A stretch of 5,104 bases of DNA from Syntrophobacterales bacterium (GTDB lineage Bacteria > Desulfobacterota > Syntrophobacteria > BM002): the NCBI GenBank assembly GCA_030601545.1, contig JAUVTM010000159.1, forward strand, positions 1 through 5,104, read 5' to 3'. Under the pieces are notes generated by a model. It had not been told where the DNA came from. It searched no databases and saw only the letters and a list, made by a program, of their open reading frames with translations. Positions 1-5,104 of the stretch are shown here, piece by piece (position 1 is the first letter of the stretch; every line of letters begins with the position of its first letter). A program made the position numbers and the translations under genes.

Positions 1-3000
1 GGAGTCTATATTTGTCATTGTGGAAGCAACATTGCGGGCAAGGTTGACCCTGAGGATGTGGTGGAGTTTGCTACGGGTCTAAAGGATGTGGTGGTTGCCA
101 GGGATTACAAGTTTATGTGCTCAGATCCCGGGCAGGAGATGATCCAGAACGACATTAGGGATCTGGGGCTCAACCGGGTCGTGGTGGCCTCCTGTTCTCC
201 CAGACTGCACGAGAAAACCTTCCAGGGTGCCTGCCAGCGGGGCGGCATCAACCCTTACCTTTTCCAGATGGCTTGCATTCGTGAACACTGCTCCTGGGTC
301 ATCGAGGACGAGGATGAGGCCACCAGTAAGGCAAAGACCCTGGTTGCAGCAGCGGTAAGCCGGGTCAGCCACCATCACAGTCTGGCCACCCGGGAAGTGG
401 GTGTCCATCCGGATGTTATGGTGGTGGGAGCCGGCATCGCCGGAATCCAGGCTTCACTGGACATTGCCAAGTCCGGCCACCAGGTCTATTTGGTGGAGAG
501 AACCCCGTCAATTGGCGGGCACATGATGAAGTTTGACAAGACCTTTCCCACCCTGGACTGCGCCGCCTGTATTTCAACACCGAAAACGGTGGCAGTGGCG
601 CAAGAGCCCAATATTCATCTTTTTTCCTATAGTGAGGTGGCTGAGGTAGACGGCTATGTGGGTAATTTCACTGTCAAAGTCAGACGCAAAGCGCGCTATG
701 TCCGGGAGGATCAGTGTACTGGCTGCGGTCAGTGTGTCGAGGTCTGCCCGGTGTCGGTACCCCACGAGTTTGATGAATACCTAAGCGACCGCCAGGCCAT
801 TTATCGCTTATTCCCCCAAGCAGTACCTATAACCTTCCTCATTGAGAAGAAAGATCGAGCACCCTGCACCATTACCTGTCCAGCAGGCATAAACGTGCAA
901 GGCTATGTCCAGCTCATTAAGCAGGGGAAGTACAAAGAGGCGGTCCAGGTAATCATGGAGCGTTTGCCTCTGCCAGGGGTTCTGGGCCGTGTCTGTCCTC
1001 ACCCTTGCGAGTTCCAGTGTCGTAGGGCGGGGATGGATGAGGCCATTGCCATAAGGGACTTGAAGCGGTTTGCCGCTGACCAGGTAGATCTGGAAGAGCT
1101 GCCGCTGCCTGAAATCGAGGAAAAGCAGGAAAAAGTGGCGGTGGTGGGTTCGGGCCCAGCGGGATTGACGGTGGCCTACGATCTGCGGCTCAAGGGTTAT
1201 CAGGTCACCATTTTTGAAGCGCTTCCGGTGCTAGGGGGCATGCTTCGGGTAGGGATCCCCGATTATCGGCTACCCCCAGAGGTTCTAGACCGGGAAATAC
1301 AGAATATTCTCAGGTTGGGCATCGAAACTCAAACCGGCAAGAGACTAGGATTCGATTTCACTCTGGATGACTTGAGGGAACAAGGTTACAAAGCTATTTT
1401 CCTGGGCATCGGCGCCCACCGAAGTTTGAAGCTGGGCATAAGTGGCGAGGAAGATTTCGAGGACGTCCTGGATGCAGTGGATTTCCTTCGGGAGGTAAAT
1501 CTTGGCGATCGGCAAAAGCCAGGTAACCGGGTAGTTATCATCGGCGGCGGCAACGTGGCCATTGATGCTGCCAGAGGGGCGTTACGACTCGGCTGTGAGC
1601 AAGTGGACATTGTCTACCGACGAAGCCGCGAGGAGATGCCCGCCTACCCAGAAGAGATTGAGGGTGCTTTGTCCGAGGGAGTGAAGATCCACTATCTCAC
1701 AGCACCTATGCGAATTTTGGGCGAAAACGGCAGGGTTACCGGATTTGAGTGTATCCGAACCGAACTAGGGCCATCGGATGAAAGCGGCAGGCGTAGGCCG
1801 GTGCCGGTGGAGGGCTCGGAGTTCATCATAGATTGCGACGCGGTCATACCGGCTATTGGCCAGCAGCCCGATGTAGATTGGACTGTGGATCACACCGATC
1901 TCGAGATCACCCGCCGGAACACATTAGTGGTAAGTCCAAACACCATGCAAACCGCTATCCCTGATGTCTTTGGTGCTGGCGACGCGGTGAGCGGTCCGGC
2001 CACGGTAATAGAGGCGGTGGCTGCAGGTCATAAAGCGGCGGAAGCTATGCATCGCTACATTAATGGGGAAGATCTCGACCTCTTTGCTGAAGAGTTGGCG
2101 GCCAAGGAACCACCGGGGCAGGATTGGCAGGAGATTCCTGAAGATGCTGTCCCAGAGTCCAGGGCTCATCTGGATCATCGGGATCCTCAGGAAAGCGCTT
2201 CTTCCTTTGACGAGGTAGCCCTGGGATTCAGCGAGGATGAAGCACAGCGGGAGGCGAGCCGCTGCATTAATTGTGGACTCTGCTGTGAGTGCATGGAGTG
2301 TGTTAGGGCCTGTGAAAGAGATGCGGTTGACCACCAAATGATTGAGGAAGAGGTCGAGATAAAGGTGGGTAGCATCGTCATGGCCACGGGATTCCAAACC
2401 CTGGACCCCACCCCGATGAAACAATACGGTTATGGAGAATTTGATGAGGTTTACACCGGCTTGGAGTTTGAGCGGTTAAACAACGCGGTTGGACCCACAG
2501 GTGGGCAGATCCTGATGAGGAACGGCAAGGTACCGGAAAGCGTTGGCATCATTCACTGTGTAGGCAGTCGTGATGTGAACTACCATGAGTACTGCTCCAG
2601 AGTCTGCTGCATGTACGCCCTCAAATATGGCCACCTCATCAAAGAAAAGGCTGGGCACGACACCCAAGTCTACAACTTCTACATTGACATGCGGTGCTTT
2701 GGTAAAGGCTACGAGGAATTCTACCGTAGGCTTCAAGAAGAGGGGATTATTTTCTTGAGAGGTAGACCCGCCGAGGTCACAGACCAAGCCCTCAAGCCTG
2801 AAGAGGAAGGCAAACTCATCGTCATCACGGAAGACACTTTGATGGGCAAACGGCTTCGGGTACCCCTGGATATGGTGATCCTCTGCACTGCCATGGAGCC
2901 TGCAGATGACGCTGCCGATGTGGCCAGAGTCTTTGGAATTAGCCAGGGAGGAGACGGCTTCTTCCTAGAGGAACATCCCAAATTGGGACCTGTGACTACA

Positions 3001-3378
3001 ACCACTGACGGGGTGTTTCTAGCCGGAGCCTGCCAGGGTCCTAAAGATATTCCCGACGCGGTCTCTCACGCAGCTGGAGCAGCAGCCCAGGCGCTAGCCC
3101 TGGCTACCAGGGGGAAGGTAGAGATTCCTTCTACCATTTCCTGGATAGATCCAGATATTTGTGCTGGATGTCAAGCCTGCATTGATCTTTGTCCATACTC
3201 GGCCATTGAATTTGATGGCCGGAGAGGGGTGTCGGTGATAAACGAGGCACTCTGTAAGGGATGCGGAAGCTGCGCGGGTCACTGTCCGAGTGGGGCAGCG
3301 CAGATCAATCACTTTACCGGTAAGCAGATCTTTGCGGAAATCGAAGGTATCCTCGACGATTTATTAGCCGAACTCTGA
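1..3378 (+). CDS. hdrA: HdrA-like electron-bifurcating flavoprotein with nested GltD-type NAD(P)H oxidoreductase module (5' partial)
   Basis: The frame is open from base 1 and already encodes the HdrA N-terminal motif CHCGSN (residues 5-10, counting from base 1). The real start is therefore a few codons upstream, and the GTG at 58 is internal. In order I see: the HdrA N-terminal domain (CHCGSN, CSPRLHE 65-71, IREHCSW near 93-98); FAD-binding GAGIAG 143-148 with Glu166; LDCAAC 185-190; a ferredoxin motif with Cys239/242/245/249; a GltD-like module at about 285-690; a Cys-rich second ferredoxin motif 755-771; the second half of the HdrA flavin domain (ATGF 795-798, HCVGSR, CSRVCC 865-870, AGACQGPKDIPD near 1008); and two C-terminal [4Fe-4S] motifs (Cys1054/1057/1060/1064 and 1085/1088/1091/1095). 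HdrA is the cytoplasmic FAD subunit that bifurcates electrons in Hdr complexes. The following mvhD gene supports the call. The physiological donor and acceptor here are inferred, not shown. An annotator could mislabel it as glutamate synthase small subunit. Confidence 0.95.
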   Translation, partial: GVYICHCGSNIAGKVDPEDVVEFATGLKDVVVARDYKFMCSDPGQEMIQNDIRDLGLNRVVVASCSPRLHEKTFQGACQRGGINPYLFQMACIREHCSWVIEDEDEATSKAKTLVAAAVSRVSHHHSLATREVGVHPDVMVVGAGIAGIQASLDIAKSGHQVYLVERTPSIGGHMMKFDKTFPTLDCAACISTPKTVAVAQEPNIHLFSYSEVAEVDGYVGNFTVKVRRKARYVREDQCTGCGQCVEVCPVSVPHEFDEYLSDRQAIYRLFPQAVPITFLIEKKDRAPCTITCPAGINVQGYVQLIKQGKYKEAVQVIMERLPLPGVLGRVCPHPCEFQCRRAGMDEAIAIRDLKRFAADQVDLEELPLPEIEEKQEKVAVVGSGPAGLTVAYDLRLKGYQVTIFEALPVLGGMLRVGIPDYRLPPEVLDREIQNILRLGIETQTGKRLGFDFTLDDLREQGYKAIFLGIGAHRSLKLGISGEEDFEDVLDAVDFLREVNLGDRQKPGNRVVIIGGGNVAIDAARGALRLGCEQVDIVYRRSREEMPAYPEEIEGALSEGVKIHYLTAPMRILGENGRVTGFECIRTELGPSDESGRRRPVPVEGSEFIIDCDAVIPAIGQQPDVDWTVDHTDLEITRRNTLVVSPNTMQTAIPDVFGAGDAVSGPATVIEAVAAGHKAAEAMHRYINGEDLDLFAEELAAKEPPGQDWQEIPEDAVPESRAHLDHRDPQESASSFDEVALGFSEDEAQREASRCINCGLCCECMECVRACERDAVDHQMIEEEVEIKVGSIVMATGFQTLDPTPMKQYGYGEFDEVYTGLEFERLNNAVGPTGGQILMRNGKVPESVGIIHCVGSRDVNYHEYCSRVCCMYALKYGHLIKEKAGHDTQVYNFYIDMRCFGKGYEEFYRRLQEEGIIFLRGRPAEVTDQALKPEEEGKLIVITEDTLMGKRLRVPLDMVILCTAMEPADDAADVARVFGISQGGDGFFLEEHPKLGPVTTTTDGVFLAGACQGPKDIPDAVSHAAGAAAQALALATRGKVEIPSTISWIDPDICAGCQACIDLCPYSAIEFDGRRGVSVINEALCKGCGSCAGHCPSGAAQINHFTGKQIFAEIEGILDDLLAEL
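865..2070 (+). other. GltD/NfnB-like NAD(P)H:FAD oxidoreductase domain nested within HdrA
   Basis: This in-frame segment of the HdrA gene is a near-complete glutamate-synthase-small-subunit-type module. It begins with an Fe-S helical domain (Cys289, Cys293 in CPAGINVQGYV, then GRVCPHPCEFQC with Cys332/336/340). Next come FAD-binding GSGPAG 383-388 with Glu406 and GGMLRVGIPDYRLP 412-425. The pyridine-nucleotide site follows: GGGNVA 515-520 and YRRSREEMPA 539-548. It closes with the second FAD motif GAGD 658-661. In this family Arg residues just after the second beta strand favour NADPH, so Arg540/Arg541 suggest NADPH over NADH (inference). The CX2CX4C segment that opens the Fe-S domain of classical GltD is not visible, so the number of clusters it holds is uncertain. 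No glutamate-synthase large subunit is present, which argues against a glutamate role. Confidence 0.88.
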
Positions 3379-3380
3379 TT

Positions 3381-3422
3381 CGGATCTCGGATCTCGGATT
3401 GCGGATTTGGGATTTCAGATTT
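3381..3422. repeat. Six degenerate 7-bp tandem repeats (consensus CGGATTT/CGGATCT)
   Basis: Six consecutive heptamers start three bases after the hdrA stop codon: CGGATCT, CGGATCT, CGGATTG, CGGATTT, GGGATTT and CAGATTT. The first two are identical and the array decays toward its 3' end. It is neither a palindrome nor a hairpin, so it is not an intrinsic terminator. Its function is unknown; slippage-derived satellite DNA or a dispersed intergenic repeat family are both possible. Confidence 0.85.
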
Positions 3423-3447
3423 TAGGCACTTTAGTTCACTTTAGGCA
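3421..3447. repeat. Short direct repeats TTTAGGCA / CACTTTAG upstream of mvhD
   Basis: TTTAGGCA occurs at 3421-3428 and 3440-3447. CACTTTAG occurs at 3427-3434 and 3437-3444, a spacing of 10 bp or about one helical turn. The elements overlap one another and lie just upstream of the mvhD ribosome binding site. They could be a paired protein-binding site or simply the decayed tail of the neighbouring heptamer array. I see no convincing -35/-10 pair in the spacer. Confidence 0.5.
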
Positions 3448-3455
3448 TTTCTGAT

Positions 3456-3461
3456 GGAGGG
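3456..3461 (+). promoter_or_regulatory. Ribosome binding site of mvhD (GGAGGG)
   Basis: GGAGGG lies four bases before the ATG at 3466 and decides the start. The in-frame ATG at 3454 overlaps this Shine-Dalgarno sequence and would add MEGK before the conserved family N-terminus MADFEP, so it is unlikely to be used. Confidence 0.8.
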
Positions 3462-3465
3462 AAAA

Positions 3466-3888
3466 ATGGCAGATTTCGAGCCGACAATAATCGCCTTTGT
3501 CTGCAACTGGTGTACGTATACTGCCGCTGATCTGGCTGGGACCTCCAGGTTGACCCAGCCTCCCAACGTGCGGATGATTCGAATGATGTGTACCGGCATG
3601 GTGGATCCCAAATATGTGATTAAGGCCCTGCTGGAGGGTGCGGATGCAGTTCTTATCAGCGGCTGTCATCCTGGGGACTGTCATTACATTAATGGCAACT
3701 TAAAGGCTCGCCGCAGGGTCAAGTTACTGAAAGAGATTCTGCCACGGTTCGGTTTTGACGAGCGGAGGGTGAAACTCACCTGGATCGGTGCCAGCGAGGG
3801 CATTGATTTTGCCAACACCATGAAGGAATTGGTTGAAGAGGTTAAGGCGCTAGGCCCCAACGAAGTGCGACAACAGATGGTAATCTAA
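3466..3888 (+). CDS. mvhD: MvhD-family [2Fe-2S] electron-transfer subunit (hydrogenase iron-sulfur subunit)
   Basis: This small cytoplasmic protein (140 residues, the usual MvhD length) carries a [2Fe-2S] centre. In known Mvh-Hdr complexes it passes electrons from a hydrogenase or formate dehydrogenase into HdrA. The family signatures are all present: FVCNWCTYTAADLAG with Cys13 and Cys16, RMMCTG with Cys42, and SGCHPGDCHY with Cys67 and Cys72, followed by the conserved tail motif WIGASEG. I chose the ATG at 3466 because it has a well-placed GGAGGG and gives the typical N-terminus; an ATG 12 bases upstream overlaps that site. It follows hdrA by 87 bp with no terminator between them and precedes the FrhB/FdhB-like gene by 30 bp, so co-transcription is likely. 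No hydrogenase gene is seen in the window, so its donor may be the downstream FrhB/FdhB-like protein (inference). Confidence 0.95.
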   Translation: MADFEPTIIAFVCNWCTYTAADLAGTSRLTQPPNVRMIRMMCTGMVDPKYVIKALLEGADAVLISGCHPGDCHYINGNLKARRRVKLLKEILPRFGFDERRVKLTWIGASEGIDFANTMKELVEEVKALGPNEVRQQMVI

Positions 3889-3907
3889 CCATCCTTGCAG
3901 ATAACCT

Positions 3908-3912
3908 GGAGG
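3908..3912 (+). promoter_or_regulatory. Ribosome binding site of the FrhB/FdhB-like gene (GGAGG)
   Basis: GGAGG is separated by six bases from the ATG at 3919. This favours that start over the in-frame TTG at 3895, which has no Shine-Dalgarno sequence before it and would place this site inside the coding region. Confidence 0.8.
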
Positions 3913-3918
3913 AAATCG

Positions 3919-5064
3919 ATGGCAAGCACAGCAAAAATTCAAATCGAGGGGCAGAACCTGGTCACCTCATTGCAGGGTTTCTTCAAAACACTTTTACAGG
4001 CGGAGGAAATCAGCGCTCTTCTGGTTGCTCAGCATTTACCCATGAAAAACGCGGTGATGCCCACCCTGGTAACCGACCCGGAAAAGCTCGACGGCGCCGA
4101 TCCGCTTGCACCCGTCTTTCCCATCAACGCTGCAAAGGTGGTCTCTAGACTCACCAGAAAGCCAATTAAGGGAAAGGTGGCGGTGGTGCTTCGACCCTGC
4201 GAGATCCGGGCCTTCATTGAGCTCGTGAAGTTGAAACAAGGCAGCGTTGGGGACGTCATCCTGATAGGGATGGACTGTCTGGGCGCTTACAGCAACGTCA
4301 ACTACCCTAATTTTGCCGGGGATAACGGCAAGGAATCAACTTTGCAGTTTTACAACAATATCCAAGCAGGAAAGGGTACGGTTAGTAACGGCTTCGATGT
4401 TTCGCCGGCATGCAAAGCCTGCGAGTATCCCATTCCCCAAAACGCTGATCTGCTTATCGGGCTGGTGGGTGTTGATACGACCGATCACCTGCTAGTGAAA
4501 GCTAATACGGAGAAAGGGGAAGATCTGCTTGACAGCTTGGCACTGCCTTCCACCAAAGAGCCGGAAGCCCGTGCCCAAGCCATAGAAAAACTGGTGGCCG
4601 AACGCATAGCCTACCGTGACCAAATGTTTGCCGAAACCAGTGAGGCCACTGCCGACCTGAACAAGCTCATGAACTATCTGGGAAATTGCGTCAACTGTTA
4701 TAACTGCAGGGTGGCCTGTCCTGTTTGCTACTGTAAAGAGTGTGTTTTCGTCACGGATGTCTTCGAGCACGAACCCTCCCAATATTTGCGCTGGGCGAAA
4801 CGCAAAGGTATCCTCAAAATGCCTACTGACACGGTCTTTTTCCATATTACTCGTATAGCCCATATTAGCACGGCATGTATTGGCTGCGGCCAATGTTCCA
4901 ATGCCTGTCCTAATAACATACCGGTGATGGAGATCTTCCGGACTGTGGCCAGCTACACTCAAAAGGCCTTTGATTATGAGCCTGGGAAAAGCCTGGAAGA
5001 TGAACCGCCCCTTTCCGTATTTCGCGAGGATGAGTTTCAGGAGGTTGTTGCTAAGACGCACTAG
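3919..5064 (+). CDS. FrhB/FdhB-like iron-sulfur flavoprotein (coenzyme F420 hydrogenase/dehydrogenase beta-subunit family)
   Basis: This 381-residue protein has a beta-subunit core resembling FrhB and archaeal FdhB: the DPEKLDGADPLAPVFP region near residues 53-68, then RPCEIRAF with Cys94, and MDCLGAY with Cys120. A CX2C pair (Cys165/168) follows. The C-terminal half is ferredoxin-like, with Cys257/260/263/267, extra Cys270/272/275, and a regular CIGCGQCSNACP motif (Cys320/323/326/330), so two [4Fe-4S] clusters are expected and a further metal site is possible. FrhB relatives bind FAD and exchange electrons with F420, or act as the electron-transfer subunit of formate dehydrogenase. Which cofactor applies cannot be read from the sequence. 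There is no signal peptide or membrane segment, so it is probably cytoplasmic. The ATG at 3919 is supported by GGAGG. It is likely co-expressed with hdrA and mvhD as a partner complex. Automated pipelines may call it formate dehydrogenase, but no catalytic subunit is visible here. Confidence 0.85.
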   Translation: MASTAKIQIEGQNLVTSLQGFFKTLLQAEEISALLVAQHLPMKNAVMPTLVTDPEKLDGADPLAPVFPINAAKVVSRLTRKPIKGKVAVVLRPCEIRAFIELVKLKQGSVGDVILIGMDCLGAYSNVNYPNFAGDNGKESTLQFYNNIQAGKGTVSNGFDVSPACKACEYPIPQNADLLIGLVGVDTTDHLLVKANTEKGEDLLDSLALPSTKEPEARAQAIEKLVAERIAYRDQMFAETSEATADLNKLMNYLGNCVNCYNCRVACPVCYCKECVFVTDVFEHEPSQYLRWAKRKGILKMPTDTVFFHITRIAHISTACIGCGQCSNACPNNIPVMEIFRTVASYTQKAFDYEPGKSLEDEPPLSVFREDEFQEVVAKTH

Positions 5065-5068
5065 GAGA

Positions 5069-5091
5069 GTTCACGGCCGTTGTCCGTGAAC
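5069..5091 (+). terminator. Inverted repeat after the last gene, possible terminator hairpin
   Basis: GTTCACGG (5069-5076) pairs perfectly with CCGTGAAC (5084-5091) around a seven-base loop, starting four bases after the stop codon. No T-tract follows in the 13 bases that remain, so intrinsic termination is not established. It could instead be an mRNA-stabilising hairpin or a protein-binding palindrome. Confidence 0.4.
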
Positions 5092-5104
5092 GCGCATGGA
5101 GCAT

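Noticed and set aside
58..60. GTG as the start of the hdrA homologue
   Set aside because: The frame is open upstream and encodes the conserved HdrA CHCGSN motif, so the gene begins before the window.
865..2070. Independent glutamate synthase small subunit gene (gltD), or an assembly chimera
   Set aside because: The frame is continuous through both junctions, with HdrA motifs on both sides, no internal stop and no glutamate synthase large subunit nearby; a natural fusion is more likely.
1924..2424. Antisense open frame (166 codons) opposite hdrA
   Set aside because: It overlaps conserved HdrA/GltD coding sequence and its translation has no recognisable motif.
3381..3447. CRISPR array or intrinsic terminator in the hdrA-mvhD spacer
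   Set aside because: Units are only 7 bp with no spacers, and there is no hairpin followed by a T-tract.
3454..3465. Upstream in-frame ATG for mvhD
   Set aside because: It overlaps the GGAGGG ribosome binding site; the ATG at 3466 is correctly spaced and gives the family's usual N-terminus.
3895..3918. TTG start for the FrhB/FdhB-like gene
   Set aside because: It has no Shine-Dalgarno sequence upstream; the ATG at 3919 follows GGAGG at good spacing.
4492..5061. Long antisense open frame (189 codons)
   Set aside because: It lies wholly opposite the well-supported FrhB/FdhB-like gene, has no recognisable domain, and is explained as a shadow of that gene's codon usage.
5096..5104. Start of a next gene at ATG 5096
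   Set aside because: Only three codons are visible and no suitably spaced ribosome binding site precedes it; AGGAG at 5063-5067 is too far away.

Overview
The window reads as part of an electron-transfer operon from a strict anaerobe, probably a bacterium. Three genes lie head to tail on the + strand and fill nearly all of it: a heterodisulfide-reductase subunit A homologue (HdrA) whose 5' end is cut by the window edge, an MvhD-type [2Fe-2S] linker protein, and an FrhB/FdhB-like (coenzyme F420 hydrogenase/dehydrogenase beta family) iron-sulfur flavoprotein. Such sets are known from methanogens, sulfate reducers, syntrophs, acetogens and uncultured Chloroflexota. The moderate GC content and good Shine-Dalgarno sites fit a bacterium, but the lineage cannot be fixed from this stretch. 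Desulfobacterota and Chloroflexota are my leading guesses.

Layout: 1-3378 encodes HdrA with a complete GltD-like NAD(P)H:acceptor oxidoreductase module nested inside its inserted ferredoxin domain, at least 1125 residues against about 650 for plain HdrA. The spacer 3379-3465 carries a run of degenerate 7-bp repeats, a second short direct repeat and the mvhD ribosome binding site, with no terminator. mvhD is at 3466-3888. After 30 bp comes the FrhB/FdhB-like gene at 3919-5064, followed by a perfect 8-bp inverted repeat (5069-5091) near the window end. The - strand shows only shadow reading frames.

How the genes probably work together (inference from the families): HdrA is the flavin-based electron-bifurcating subunit in its known complexes, and MvhD is the [2Fe-2S] adaptor joining HdrA to an electron-donating enzyme. 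The FrhB/FdhB-like protein would be a second flavin/iron-sulfur input or output. The built-in GltD module adds a second FAD and a pyridine-nucleotide site that looks NADPH-type, so this HdrA may exchange electrons directly with NAD(P)H. No HdrB, HdrC, hydrogenase or formate dehydrogenase catalytic subunit is inside the window, so the terminal substrates are undetermined.
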